Source: an uncultured Verrucomicrobiota bacterium
Lineage (GTDB): Bacteria; Verrucomicrobiota; Kiritimatiellia; CAIQIC01; Lenti-01
Assembly (NCBI GenBank): GCA_937872095.1
Contig: CALMNW010000101.1
Coordinates: 1-64,000 of the forward strand
Length of the DNA stretch: 64,000 nt
Direction: 5' to 3'
Shown here: positions 41,933 to 51,185 of the stretch, piece after piece
Layout of the letters: the number at the start of each line of letters is the position of its first letter
Position numbering within the stretch: the first letter of the stretch is position 1
The notes under the pieces: generated by a model
Database searches by the model: none
Seen by the model: only the letters and a program-made list of their open reading frames with translations
What the model was told of the DNA's origin: nothing
Translations under genes and position numbers: made by a program

Positions 41933-44493
41933 GCCGTCAGCTCTTTCCGGCGCCGAGGACACGCCAAAACGCCGGCAGCCCCCAGGCCAATCAGGATTCC
42001 AACCCATTGCAGCAGAATGGGGAAAGAAGATGGACGATACGCCATTTCCACCCGGTGCGTCCCCGCTTTCTCCAGCGCGATTCCCTGGAACATGTAGTCG
42101 ACCCGCAGCACCGGAACGGACGCTCCGTCCACCGTGGCTTTCCAGTTCGGATCGAATTTTTCCGCCACGCGCACGATCGTGGGCCCCTGGTTTTTCACCG
42201 TGAATTCATAGCGCCCTGGAATTGCCCGCTCGATGGCGACTTCCGCCGGCGGTCCCTGATCGCCTACCGGCGGCGCAGGTGCGTCGCTGCCGGGCGCCAG
42301 CAGAACCGTCGCATACGGAACGAAGGTCGGATCCGCCAAGGTCCGCAGCGCCTCCGCATCCTCCGCCGTGCGCCACGCCGGCACCGCCGCCACCCGGGGC
42401 GGAATCGACTTCATCTTCAACACCGTTTCCGGCGCGTTCGCGTTCGCGGGAACGCTGCGCACGGCGATGCCGCCCCGGCCGTCGTCCATCGGCTGATAGG
42501 CCCACGCCAATTCCAGTTGCGCCGCCCATTCCGGATTCGCCAGCAGTTGCGCCGCCACCGGCCCGTGCGCCAGCACGTGGCTCACGGCCGCCAGCCGCCA
42601 CATCCGCACCGGATCCTGAACCGCGTTCCAGAACGCCACGTAGTCCGCCGGCGGACGCGGGAGCTGCGTGACTTCGATCGTCGGTATTCCTTGGTACGGA
42701 AACAGATAAGTCAGCCAGAAATTGTAGAATCCGTCCTTCGTGGCCATCGCCGTCCGTTGGTAGCCGACTTCGCGCTTGAGGTAGCGCACCAGTTCGTTCT
42801 CCGCCACGTAGCCGGTCGGCATCGTCTGGATGTAATGCGGCGCCAAGATCACCGCCGCGTCGAACAGCACCACGATCGCCGGCAGCCACGCGCCCCACGA
42901 ATTTTTCCACGCCGTGGAAAATACCTGTCCCGCCGCGACGGGATTTTTTCCACGCTGTGGAAAAGTTTCGCCGTTTTTTCCACGCTGTGGAAAAGGTTTT
43001 CCCACGCCGTGGAAAACGCTCCGCGCCAACCACCACAGGATGCCCGCGCCGATCGCGAGCGCGACGCCCGCATAGGTCACGCTGAACGCCTTGTTCCACT
43101 GGATGGCCCGGCCCGCCTTGCCCCCCCAGCCCGCCGCCGCCAGCCGTTCCGCGCCCTCGCCCAGATCCGCCCACAGCGCCAAGCCCGCTAACAGGAAGAT
43201 GCCGGCCGCGATTCCCGCGCCCCACTGCCATTTCCGCGACGCGCGGGGTTCCAGTTTTATCGCGGCATCCAGCCCGAACGCCGCCAGCACCCCCCAGGCC
43301 ATCTGGAAAAAGTGGATGAACTTGTTCGGATTGCGGATGCTGCCGAACCCCGGCAGCCACGTCAGCGGCCGGTACAGCGGAAAGAACTTCCCGAACGCCA
43401 GCAGCAGGGCCGCGAGGCAAAGCCCGCCCCAGACGAAAATCGCGGCCGACGGCGAATCGTCTTCGCGCCGCCGCCCGAACGCCGTCGCCAGCCCCAGCAC
43501 CGCGAACAGCAGCGGCACCGCTCCCACGTAGACGTTTTCCAGCTTGAAATTCATGAAGCCCTGGCGCGTCTGTTCGTAGCCGTCGCTCCGGCCCATCTGG
43601 CCCCAGTACGGCCCTTGTTCGTCGCCGCTGCGCCAACCTGTCCAGCCCGGCGCGATGAAATCCAGGCTTTCGCCGGGCGGTTGGCTCCACTGCGTGAGAT
43701 ACGACCATTTCGCCGCCGCGTCCTCGCCGCCCGGGATATCCTCCACGCCCGATCCCTTCGCCGCCAGCGAAGCTCCGCCCGCCAGCAGGGCCGCCACCAG
43801 CAGCGCGCCCCACGATTTCTTCGCCAGCGCCGCGACGTTCCAGCCGCCCGCCGCGCGCGAGGCCTCGAACGCGCCCAGCGGAACCAGCAGCAGCGCGCAG
43901 AACAACGCGACGTCCGCCTGTTCCAAGAACATCGCGCCCGCCGCCGCGCCCGCCGCCACGCTCCAGGCCATTCGGCCGGTTTTTCCCCACCGCCCCAGCG
44001 CGAAAACCGCCAGCGCCAGGAACACCATGGTCCCGTACTTGCCCACGTGCCCCGCATAAGTCAGCGTCAGGTTCGTCCCCACCCAGAACGCCACCAGCCC
44101 GCCGAACGCGCACGCCGCAGCCCGCAGCCCCTTGTCCCGCAGATACAGCGCCAGCAGCCAGGCCGCGAGGGCCAGGCACAGGCCGTGGTACGTGTTCATG
44201 AACAGCGTCGCCGGCACGGCCTTCAGCAGGAAATAGCCGGGCCGCACCATGCTCATCGTGGGCATCCCCCACAGCGCCGCCCCCATCCACGGATGCACCG
44301 CGGACGCCTCCAGCATCCGCTGGTTCATGCGCAGCAGGCCCACGTTGTCGTCGCTGCTCATCAGCACCGTCCCCGGCGCCCACAGCACGTGGAAAACCAG
44401 CGCCGCCGCCACCGCGAACAACGCCAAGAGAAGAAAGCCCGGCGCCCGCCCCCTGCGCCCCGTCGACACCGCTTGCGGCTGAATGGATTTCAT
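41929..44493 (-). CDS. YfhO-family integral membrane protein, interrupted by an in-frame palindromic-repeat insert
   Basis: 854 residues. About 12 membrane helices span residues 18-560, followed by a periplasmic C-terminal domain and a final helix (about 825-845). VLMSSDDNVGLLRMNQRMLEAS, NLTLTYAGHVGKYGTMV and RNPNKFIHFFQMAWGVL match YfhO-like GT-C proteins, which are thought to decorate teichoic acids or lipids with sugars. Residues 493-531 lie in a loop between two helices and are encoded by four copies of a palindromic repeat. They read FHGVGK, FPQRGK, FPQRGK and FSTAWK, and look unrelated to the family. The frame stays open, so the gene probably remains functional. Confidence 0.82.
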   Translation of the reverse strand: MKSIQPQAVSTGRRGRAPGFLLLALFAVAAALVFHVLWAPGTVLMSSDDNVGLLRMNQRMLEASAVHPWMGAALWGMPTMSMVRPGYFLLKAVPATLFMNTYHGLCLALAAWLLALYLRDKGLRAAACAFGGLVAFWVGTNLTLTYAGHVGKYGTMVFLALAVFALGRWGKTGRMAWSVAAGAAAGAMFLEQADVALFCALLLVPLGAFEASRAAGGWNVAALAKKSWGALLVAALLAGGASLAAKGSGVEDIPGGEDAAAKWSYLTQWSQPPGESLDFIAPGWTGWRSGDEQGPYWGQMGRSDGYEQTRQGFMNFKLENVYVGAVPLLFAVLGLATAFGRRREDDSPSAAIFVWGGLCLAALLLAFGKFFPLYRPLTWLPGFGSIRNPNKFIHFFQMAWGVLAAFGLDAAIKLEPRASRKWQWGAGIAAGIFLLAGLALWADLGEGAERLAAAGWGGKAGRAIQWNKAFSVTYAGVALAIGAGILWWLARSVFHGVGKPFPQRGKNGETFPQRGKNPVAAGQVFSTAWKNSWGAWLPAIVVLFDAAVILAPHYIQTMPTGYVAENELVRYLKREVGYQRTAMATKDGFYNFWLTYLFPYQGIPTIEVTQLPRPPADYVAFWNAVQDPVRMWRLAAVSHVLAHGPVAAQLLANPEWAAQLELAWAYQPMDDGRGGIAVRSVPANANAPETVLKMKSIPPRVAAVPAWRTAEDAEALRTLADPTFVPYATVLLAPGSDAPAPPVGDQGPPAEVAIERAIPGRYEFTVKNQGPTIVRVAEKFDPNWKATVDGASVPVLRVDYMFQGIALEKAGTHRVEMAYRPSSFPILLQWVGILIGLGAAGVLACPRRRKELTA
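42902..43015. repeat. Cluster of four GTGGAAAA palindromes inside a coding sequence
   Basis: Four palindromic units lie near 42902-42921, 42944-42964, 42974-42994 and 42998-43015. The first is TTTTCCACGCCGTGGAAAA (nine-base arms, one-base centre). The next two have eight-base arms around GCT. The last has an extra C in its left arm. The copies are separated by short spacers and preserve the reading frame of the YfhO-like gene. Confidence 0.85.
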
Positions 44494-44545
44494 CCCGCCA
44501 TCAAAAGGATTTCCGTCTCCGCTGGCAATCCCAAAACGGAACCAG

Positions 44546-46312
44546 TCAGGATTCCAATTCGGCCCAGCGGGCATAGAGCCGGTCGAGTTCCGGCGGGATT
44601 TCCGCCGTACGCGCCGTGGCGGCCTGGATGTCCGCCGGCGCGCCCTTGTAGAAGTCCGGCGCGGCCATCCGCGCATGCAGCGCATCCAACTCGGACTCCA
44701 GCGCGGTGATCCGCCCCGGGAGTTCCTGCAGCTCCTTGCGTTCCTTGTTGGACAGCTTGCGCGGGGTTCCCGCCGCTACCTTCTCCGGCGCGGGTTGTTC
44801 CGGCGATTTTTCCGGTTCGGAAACCTTGCGCTGCTTCAACCAATCGTCGTAGCCGCCCGGGTATTCCCGCACCGCGCCGGCCCCTTCGAAAACCAGCGTG
44901 CTGGTGACCACCTCGTTCAGGAACTGGCGGTCGTGGCTGACCAGCAGCACCGTGCCGGCATATTCCACCAGCAGATCCTCGATCAGCTCGAGCGTCTCCA
45001 GATCGAGATCGTTCGTCGGTTCGTCGAGCACCAGCACGTTCGATGGCCGCGCGAACAACTTCGCCAGCAGCAGGCGGCTGCGCTCCCCGCCCGACAGCGC
45101 CCGCACCGGGCTGCGCGCGCGATCCGGCGCGAACAGGAATTCCTCCAGATAGCCGATCACGTGCTTCCGCCGGCCGTTCACGGTCACGGTTTCGTTGCCG
45201 TCGGCGACGTTGTCGAACACCGTCTTGTCCTCGTCCAGCACCGCGCGCATCTGGTCGAAATAGGAAATTTCCAGCTTCGTGCCGTGTTCCACCGCGCCTT
45301 CGTCCGGCGCCTCCTGCCCGAGCAGGACGCGGATCAGGGTGGATTTGCCGCACCCGTTCGGCCCCAGGATGCCGATCTTGTCCCCGCGGCAGATTTCGAC
45401 GTCCAGCCCGCGGAAGAGGAAGCGTCCCTCGTAAGCCAGCCCCAGGTTTTTAGCCATGACGACCTTGTAGCCCGAGCGGCCCGATTCCTGCAAGGTGGCC
45501 TTGACGATTCCGCCCTGCTCGCGGCGGGCGGCGCGTTCGGACCGCAGTTTCAGCAGCTCGCGCACGCGTCCTTCGTTGCGCGTGCGCCGCGCCTTCACGC
45601 CGCGCCGCAGCCACGCCTCTTCCTGCGCCAGCTTCTTGTCGAAAACCGCGTTTTGCCGCTCCTCGTCTTCCAGCGCGGCGGCCTTGCGCTCCAGAAACTG
45701 GTCGTAGCCGCAGGCCCACGAGCGCAACCGCCCGCGGTCCAGTTCGACGATCCGCGTCGCCAGCTTGCGCAGGAACGCCCGGTCGTGCGTCACGAACAGG
45801 ATCGCCCCCGGAAACCGCACCAAGAAAGTTTCCAGCCACTCGATGGACTCCACGTCGAGATGGTTCGTGGGCTCGTCCAGCAGCAGCACGTCCGGATCCG
45901 CGGCCAGCGCCTGCGCCAGCAGCACCCGCCGCTTCATTCCGCCCGACAATGTCGCGCAATCCGCCGCCGGATCGAGATCCATCAGCGACACGACTTTGTT
46001 CGCCTGCACGTCGCGGCGGGCGGCATCCAGGCCGGGCCGCACCCCCTTCCGCACCGTTTCCAGCACGGTTCCCGGAAAGTGTTCCGGCACCAGCTGCGGC
46101 ATCATCGCAACCGTCAGATTCCGCGTCCGCACCACCTCGCCCGCATCCGGCTCCAGCTCCCCCGCCGCGACCTTCAGGAAGGTGGACTTGCCCTCGCCGT
46201 TCCGGCCGAGCAGGCAGACCCGCTCGCCGCGCTCGACGTTCAGCGTCGCGCCCTCCAGCAGCCACGGGCCGCCGAAACGCACGGAAATATCCTGAAGGCT
46301 CAACAAGGCCAT
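44546..46312 (-). CDS. uup: ABC-F ATPase, Uup-like
   Basis: 588 residues, two ABC domains and no membrane segments. Walker A motifs are GRNGEGKST and GPNGCGKST, signatures LSGGMKRR and LSGGERSR, and Walker B LLLDEPTNHLD and LVLDEPTNDLD. The linker between domains contains the charged Arg-rich helix pair of ABC-F proteins. After the second domain, a Pro/Glu linker leads to a coiled-coil C-terminal domain (KLSNKERKELQELPGRI...), as in Uup, which binds DNA or ribosomes. It may be a translation factor or act on branched DNA. It sits 52 bases before the YfhO-like gene. Confidence 0.9.
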   Translation of the reverse strand: MALLSLQDISVRFGGPWLLEGATLNVERGERVCLLGRNGEGKSTFLKVAAGELEPDAGEVVRTRNLTVAMMPQLVPEHFPGTVLETVRKGVRPGLDAARRDVQANKVVSLMDLDPAADCATLSGGMKRRVLLAQALAADPDVLLLDEPTNHLDVESIEWLETFLVRFPGAILFVTHDRAFLRKLATRIVELDRGRLRSWACGYDQFLERKAAALEDEERQNAVFDKKLAQEEAWLRRGVKARRTRNEGRVRELLKLRSERAARREQGGIVKATLQESGRSGYKVVMAKNLGLAYEGRFLFRGLDVEICRGDKIGILGPNGCGKSTLIRVLLGQEAPDEGAVEHGTKLEISYFDQMRAVLDEDKTVFDNVADGNETVTVNGRRKHVIGYLEEFLFAPDRARSPVRALSGGERSRLLLAKLFARPSNVLVLDEPTNDLDLETLELIEDLLVEYAGTVLLVSHDRQFLNEVVTSTLVFEGAGAVREYPGGYDDWLKQRKVSEPEKSPEQPAPEKVAAGTPRKLSNKERKELQELPGRITALESELDALHARMAAPDFYKGAPADIQAATARTAEIPPELDRLYARWAELES

Positions 46313-46326
46313 TCAGACCATCCATT

Positions 46327-46385
46327 GGCCACAAAGAACACAAAGAATCCGATGTCCAATTCGTGCTCTTTGCGTTCTTTGAGGC
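46327..46385. repeat. Imperfect inverted repeat at the 3' side of the GxxExxY gene
   Basis: GGCCACAAAGAACACAAAGA (46327-46346) pairs with TCTTTGCGTTCTTTGAGGC (46367-46385) to form an imperfect stem of about 18 bp around a 20-base loop. The right arm ends at the last base of the stop codon of the GxxExxY gene. A third arm lies beyond the gene at 46796. Confidence 0.75.
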
Positions 46386-46777
46386 TATTGTCGATTCTCG
46401 GCTTTCCCAACATACTTGCGAATCTCGAATTTGTAGGCTCCGAAGTTGATCAACAGTCCATGTCGTCTGCGCGCCGACTTCAAATATCCCAGAATCTGCG
46501 CCTCGTGTTCCAATGCAATCGTCTTTGCGGCTTTCAATTCCACGATGATTTCGTCTTCGACCAGCAAATCCGCGAAATAATCGCCCAACGGCGTCCCATC
46601 TTCGTCGAACACCGGAAGTGGATGTTGTTGCTCAACTCGGATTCCGGCCTCTTTCAGTCGATGCGCCAAGGCGTTTTCATACACTTTTTCCAGATGTCCA
46701 TGCCCATGATACACGTGGATGTCGAACGCGATCTGTCGGATCCGATCACATAGCGACTTGATCTCTTCTTCTTTCAT
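46385..46777 (-). CDS. GxxExxY-family protein
   Basis: 130 residues. GHLEKVYENALAHRLKEAGI carries the GxxExxY signature. ADLLVEDEIIVELKAAKTIALEHEAQILGYLK matches the second half, with D and ExK residues that resemble a PD-(D/E)XK nuclease core. INFGAYKFEIRKYV is the typical ending. A GGGGGAGAG ribosome-binding site precedes the ATG; upstream in-frame residues are translated repeat sequence. Its DNA is less GC-rich than its neighbours. The function of the family is unknown. Inverted repeats on both sides suggest that gene plus repeats moved as a unit. Confidence 0.85.
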   Translation of the reverse strand: MKEEEIKSLCDRIRQIAFDIHVYHGHGHLEKVYENALAHRLKEAGIRVEQQHPLPVFDEDGTPLGDYFADLLVEDEIIVELKAAKTIALEHEAQILGYLKSARRRHGLLINFGAYKFEIRKYVGKAENRQ

Positions 46778-46795
46778 CTCTCCCCCGCTATGCGA

Positions 46796-46815
46796 TCTTT
46801 GCGTTCTTTGTGGCC
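46796..46815. repeat. Repeat arm at the 5' side of the GxxExxY gene
   Basis: TCTTTGCGTTCTTTGTGGCC is the reverse complement, with one mismatch, of the arm at 46327-46346, and a direct copy of the arm at 46367-46385. The GxxExxY gene is therefore framed by inverted copies. Confidence 0.75.
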
Positions 46816-46829
46816 ATTCTCCGGCTCCG

Positions 46830-46867
46830 AAAAGCCAGCCGCCCCCTCCTTGCGGAAAGGGCGGCTG
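46830..46867 (-). terminator. Terminator of the V-type ATPase operon
   Basis: On the minus strand CAGCCGCCC (46867-46859) pairs with GGGCGGCTG (46844-46836), nine GC-rich pairs with a 14-base loop. GCTTTTC follows. It lies 26 bases after the subunit K stop codon. Confidence 0.65.
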
Positions 46868-46892
46868 TCGCAAGGGCCGTTGGCCTGCGGAT

Positions 46893-47360
46893 TTATCCGG
46901 CGAAGCTCGAGCGGATGAACACCAGCACGAACAAGGCGACGGTCTCGATGACGCCCAGCGTCATCAGGTAGTTGCCGAAGCCCTGGCCGGTTTCGGCGAG
47001 GGCATCCGCGCCCGCCGCGCCGGCCTTGCCCTGGAACCAGGCCGACACGCCCATGCCCATGCCGCCGCAAATGCCGCCGATCAGCATCGTCGCCCAGCTC
47101 TTGGCCGCGATGGCCGGATCGTTCGCCGCGGTCACCATCCAGCCCATCAGGATCATGCCGTAGATGGTCTGCGACAGCGGAGCGCCGATGAACGTGATCA
47201 GGATGAACGGAGCCGCCTTGCTCTGCGCATAGCACTTCTTCCACGCGCCGATGGCCGACGAACCCGCCAACCCCGCGCCGATGGAGGAACCCACCGCCGC
47301 CAAGCCCAGCGCCGCCGCGCCGCCCGCCTTGCTCAATGCCACAATCGTATCTGCATCCAT
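46893..47360 (-). CDS. ntpK: V-type ATP synthase subunit K (rotor ring)
   Basis: 155 residues with four hydrophobic helices in two homologous hairpins, the usual form of the V-type proteolipid. The ion-carrying Glu is in the last helix (GVIETVALFVLVF). The first hairpin has SQ (GAPLSQTIYG) in the equivalent place and no carboxylate, so each protomer has one ion site. The polar pattern (S/Q plus E) is compatible with sodium as well as proton binding. It is the last gene of the operon, before a terminator. The start MDADTIVALSKAGG is clear. Confidence 0.93.
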   Translation of the reverse strand: MDADTIVALSKAGGAAALGLAAVGSSIGAGLAGSSAIGAWKKCYAQSKAAPFILITFIGAPLSQTIYGMILMGWMVTAANDPAIAAKSWATMLIGGICGGMGMGVSAWFQGKAGAAGADALAETGQGFGNYLMTLGVIETVALFVLVFIRSSFAG

Positions 47361-47420
47361 GTTTGCTCTCCTCGATTCCGGGCGTCGCCGCCCTCCTTTT
47401 TTAAACTCGTCCTCGTCCTG

Positions 47421-49241
47421 TTATGCCGCCACCTCGGGCTTCGCGAACGGCCGATAGGCCGAGCCGCTCCACGTGATGCCCTTGTGGTTCGAAAATTCCA
47501 ACGTGTTCAGCCGGATGCCGTGCACCAGCACGCCCATCACGCACAACAGGACGTTCAGCGTGTGCGCCAGGAACACGAACACCGCGCCGACCAGCAGGCC
47601 GACGAACGAAACATCGCCCCCGGGAAAGATCATGGTGTTGAACGCGTTGGCCACCGCGAAACCGGCCGTGCCCACCGCGTAGAGACGCACGTAGGAGACG
47701 ACGTCGGTGAAGTTGCCCACCAGGTTCAGCGGCAGCAGCGCCAGGTTGAACCAGCCGTCCTTGATTTCCTTCGGCGGCATCATGAACAGCAGGATCAGGC
47801 CCGAGCCGACGGCCATCGCGATCCCCAGCGCCTTCCACAACAGCGCGTCTTGGGCTTCCGTCAGGTGCAGGTACGACGTCATGTTGCCGTTGAGCACCAT
47901 GCTGTCCGCCAGGAAGAACATGAACCACGTCGTCAGGATCCAGCCGAACTGCTCGAGCGCCTTCAGCTTCTTTTCCTTCAGCAGATCCACCACGTTCCAG
48001 AAGTGGCCGACGGTGATCTGGACGGCCCCGATCAGGAAGCACAGGCCCATCACGTTCTGGGCGGACCGCTCGGGATCGGTCAGGAACGGGATCTGGATCT
48101 TGTCGAAACCGGCCCGCGCCAGGATTTCGGGCGAAATGCCGAAGACGGTGCCCGTGACGAGGCCCCAGACGATGGTGGCTCCGCTCGTCACCAGCAACAG
48201 GCGGAACGCGTCCGTCGGCAGCTTCTTGCGGGCCCACAGGGTCAGGCCGACGAAAATCGCGCCGTAACCGGCGTCGCCGATGATCATCGCGAAGAACAGC
48301 GAGAAGAAGAGCATGAAGACCACGCTGACGTCCGCTTCGCGGTACGCCGGCAGGATGTCGATGCCCTGGAACACCGCCTTGATCGGCGAGGCCCAGCGCG
48401 GCGGCTTCAGCTTGACGGGCACGTCGTCCTGCGGCCCGGGCTCCTCGACCAGCAGGCCCCAGCCGCGGAAAGACGCGGCGTTCTGAATTTTCTCGACGTC
48501 GCCGGCCGGGACGAAGCCCTGCACGTACGCGATGGTTTCCGCCGTGCCCATGCCCGCGCGGACTTCCTGGAGATGGACTTCGCCCTCGGCTTCAGCCAGC
48601 AATCCTTCCAGCAGCGCGCGGTCGCCGGCGGCGGCCTTCAATTCCTCGGCGCTCTTCTCCAAGGCGCCCCGCAGGCGTTCCATTTCCTTGCGCAATTCGT
48701 CGGGAGAAATGTCTTCCGGCATCCGCTGTTCTTCGGCTCCGGCCCAGTCGAAAGGCTGGCGGCCGAACAGCGCCCAGAACGCATCCTTCTTTTGCGTGCC
48801 CATTTTCTCCGCGACCACGCCTTCGGGCAGCGGCGGCGCGGCCTTGGCGGAGGCCCGGTACAGCTTGAGAATCACGCCCTTGTCCGCCAGCTTCTTGACG
48901 GCCAGGGGATCGAACGCGCCGAACGGCGCCAGCCGGTCGACTTCGGCCAGGAGAAAGTCCAGGCGTTCCTTCCAATCCTTGCGCTCGTCCAGCAGGTCGC
49001 CGGTGTCGGACACCACCGTCCACGCATCGCGGCCCGTGGGTTTCGCATCCGGCGCCGCGGGAATGGCCTCGAGCAAGCGGCGCAGGCCCGCCGCCTTTTC
49101 GCGGGCGACGTCCAGGCCGGCGCCGGCGGGCGACACCACCGGCTTGACGTGCAGCACGCCCAGGCCCCGCAGGGTTTCCAGCGTCGCGGCGCGGTCGTGG
49201 GCCAGGCACAGCAGCGTCAATTTCTTCATCGGAACGATCAT
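47421..49241 (-). CDS. ntpI: V-type ATP synthase subunit I (membrane stator)
   Basis: 606 residues. The N-terminal half is soluble with coiled-coil hairpins (KKLTLLCLAHDRAATLETLRGLGVLHV onward). The C-terminal half has about seven or eight membrane helices beginning with VVFMLFFSLFFAMIIGDAGYGAIFVG, a hallmark of the family. RLYAVGTAGFAVANAFN holds the conserved Arg helix that faces the rotor Glu. The start MIVPMKKLTLL at 49241 overlaps the subunit D stop by ATGA; an internal ATG at 49229 is less well supported. It forms the ion path together with subunit K. Confidence 0.93.
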   Translation of the reverse strand: MIVPMKKLTLLCLAHDRAATLETLRGLGVLHVKPVVSPAGAGLDVAREKAAGLRRLLEAIPAAPDAKPTGRDAWTVVSDTGDLLDERKDWKERLDFLLAEVDRLAPFGAFDPLAVKKLADKGVILKLYRASAKAAPPLPEGVVAEKMGTQKKDAFWALFGRQPFDWAGAEEQRMPEDISPDELRKEMERLRGALEKSAEELKAAAGDRALLEGLLAEAEGEVHLQEVRAGMGTAETIAYVQGFVPAGDVEKIQNAASFRGWGLLVEEPGPQDDVPVKLKPPRWASPIKAVFQGIDILPAYREADVSVVFMLFFSLFFAMIIGDAGYGAIFVGLTLWARKKLPTDAFRLLLVTSGATIVWGLVTGTVFGISPEILARAGFDKIQIPFLTDPERSAQNVMGLCFLIGAVQITVGHFWNVVDLLKEKKLKALEQFGWILTTWFMFFLADSMVLNGNMTSYLHLTEAQDALLWKALGIAMAVGSGLILLFMMPPKEIKDGWFNLALLPLNLVGNFTDVVSYVRLYAVGTAGFAVANAFNTMIFPGGDVSFVGLLVGAVFVFLAHTLNVLLCVMGVLVHGIRLNTLEFSNHKGITWSGSAYRPFAKPEVAA

Positions 49242-49873
49242 GCCGCCGTCCCCTCTTGCGCCGCCGCCTCGGCGGCCGCGGCCTTCTTCACGCTCTTGCC
49301 CTTGGCGATCTTCGAACGCACCACGGCGCCCGTGTTTTCGTCGCCCAGGAAGATGCGGATGCGCCGGATGTTCTCCGCGCATTCCGGAATCTTCACCTTC
49401 TCGAACAGATTGACGCGCTGGCTGGTGGTGCGCAGTTCTTCGGCCAGCAGGCGGTGCTGTTCCTCGAGCAGGCGGCGTTCGATCCGCAGGCGGAAGAGCA
49501 GTTCCAGCGTCGAGAGGCCTTCGTCCAGCCACGCGGGCGTCGCCCACAGGTCCGGCGCCGTCCGCTGGAAGCGGATTTCCTTCAGCGACCGCACCGCGAC
49601 GCCGGCGATGTTTCCCGGCTCCACGTCGATCGCCTCGACCTTGAGCCACGACAGATAATCCAGCGGATCGGAGTACAGCTTGACCCAGTCGGCCAGATCT
49701 CCGCGCGCGGCTTCTTCCTCGGCCTTCTTTTCGGCGACGCGCTGGTCCACCTGCCGGATTTCCATCTGCAGCTGCTGTTTCTTCAGCTGCAGGGTCGGCA
49801 GATAGCGGCGGTAGCGCTTCAGCGAATCCCGCTGCGCCTTCAGTTCGGTCTTGGTGTTCTTGACCTTGCCCAT
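49238..49873 (-). CDS. ntpD: V-type ATP synthase subunit D (central stalk)
   Basis: 211 residues, long alpha-helical coiled coil. KVKNTKTELKAQRDSLKRYRRYLPTLQLKKQQLQ is the N-terminal helix and RTTSQRVNLFEKVKIPECAENIRRIRIFLGDEN the conserved C-terminal helix of D subunits. A short Lys/Ala-rich tail follows. It rotates inside the A3B3 head. It starts ten bases after the subunit B stop and is coupled to subunit I by ATGA. No separate subunit F gene is seen in the operon. Confidence 0.92.
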   Translation of the reverse strand: MGKVKNTKTELKAQRDSLKRYRRYLPTLQLKKQQLQMEIRQVDQRVAEKKAEEEAARGDLADWVKLYSDPLDYLSWLKVEAIDVEPGNIAGVAVRSLKEIRFQRTAPDLWATPAWLDEGLSTLELLFRLRIERRLLEEQHRLLAEELRTTSQRVNLFEKVKIPECAENIRRIRIFLGDENTGAVVRSKIAKGKSVKKAAAAEAAAQEGTAA

Positions 49874-49883
49874 CGCCCAATTC

Positions 49884-51185
49884 CTATGCGGTCGCCTGCG
49901 GCCAGAATTTCTCGGTCAATTTCGACGAAATGCCCGTTTCCGCGGGCTCGAAGCAATCCGCCATGATTTGCCAGCCCAGATCCAGGGCGGCTTCCAGCGG
50001 GATGTTGACGGACAGATCCATCATTTCCTTCTCGAAGCGCTCGCCGTACTTGAGCAGCTTGTTGTCCCACGCGCTCATGCGGAAGCCCATGGACTGCTTC
50101 TCCAGCGTCTCCTTGTAGGACGCGTAGAGCTGGATCATGGTGTTCATCACGACGCGGTGGTCTTCGCGGGTCTTGCCGTTCACCTGCTGTTTCAGGCGGG
50201 ACAGCGAACCGAACGGCTCGATGCGCCCGTTGCGGAGGTAGAACTGGCCTTCGGTGATGTAGCCCGTGTTGTCGGGCACCGGGTGCGTCACGTCGTCGCC
50301 CGGCATCGTCGTCACCGCCAAAATCGTGATCGAACCGGCGCCCTCGAAATCCACGGCCTTTTCGTAGCGCGCGGCGAGCTGCGAATAGAGATCGCCCGGA
50401 TAACCGCGGTTGGCGGGAATCTGTTCCATCGTGATGGCGATTTCCTTCAGCGCGTCCGCGAAGCTCGTCATGTCCGTCAGCAGCACGAGCACGCGCTTGT
50501 TCTGCAGCGCGAACTGCTCGGCCACGGCCAGCGAGATGTCCGGCACCATCTGGCATTCCACCGTCGGATCCGCCGCCGTGTGGATGAAGAGGATCGAGCG
50601 CGAGAGCGCGCCGTTGGCCTCCAGCGTGTCGCGGAACTGCAAATAGTCGTCGTGCTTCAGCCCCATGCCGCCCAGGATGATGATGTCCACTTCGGCCTGC
50701 AGCGCGATGCGCGCCAGCAGCTCGTTGTAGGGCTCGCCCGCCGCCGCGAAAATCGGCAGCTTCTGCGATTCGACCAGCGAGTTGAAGACGTCGATCATCG
50801 GGATGCCCGTGCGGACCATCTTGCGCGGGATGATGCGCTTGGCGGGATTCACCGACGGCCCGCCGATCGCGATGCGGTTCTCGTCCAGTTCCGGCCCGTT
50901 GTCGCGCGGCTGGCCCGACCCGTTGAACACGCGGCCCAGCAGGGCCTCCGTGAACGAGACGTCCATCTTGTGGCCCAGGAAGCGCACCTGGCCGTCCGTC
51001 GAGATGCCGCGGCTGCCCGCGAACACCTGCAGGAACACCTTGTCGCGCTCCAGGCGGATGACCTGCGCCAGCGAGGTGCCCAGCGTGCCGACCACCTGGG
51101 CCAGCTCGCCGTTCGCCACGCCCTCGGCGCGGACCGTGATCACGTTGCCCGCGATCTGCTCGATGCGATGATAGACCTTATGCAT
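49884..51185 (-). CDS. ntpB: V-type ATP synthase subunit B (non-catalytic)
   Basis: 433 residues, usual length. [62 protein letters not shown] and [23 protein letters not shown] are V-type B signatures. The P-loop Lys/Thr is absent, as expected for the non-catalytic subunit. The last residues of subunit A are encoded in an eight-base overlap with the start of this gene, so the two subunits are coupled in translation. Confidence 0.96.
   Translation of the reverse strand: MHKVYHRIEQIAGNVITVRAEGVANGELAQVVGTLGTSLAQVIRLERDKVFLQVFAGSRGISTDGQVRFLGHKMDVSFTEALLGRVFNGSGQPRDNGPELDENRIAIGGPSVNPAKRIIPRKMVRTGIPMIDVFNSLVESQKLPIFAAAGEPYNELLARIALQAEVDIIILGGMGLKHDDYLQFRDTLEANGALSRSILFIHTAADPTVECQMVPDISLAVAEQFALQNKRVLVLLTDMTSFADALKEIAITMEQIPANRGYPGDLYSQLAARYEKAVDFEGAGSITILAVTTMPGDDVTHPVPDNTGYITEGQFYLRNGRIEPFGSLSRLKQQVNGKTREDHRVVMNTMIQLYASYKETLEKQSMGFRMSAWDNKLLKYGERFEKEMMDLSVNIPLEAALDLGWQIMADCFEPAETGISSKLTEKFWPQATA

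Noticed and set aside
42902-43015. CRISPR-like repeat cluster
   Set aside because: Units are palindromic, separated by unequal short spacers, and lie in frame inside a gene.
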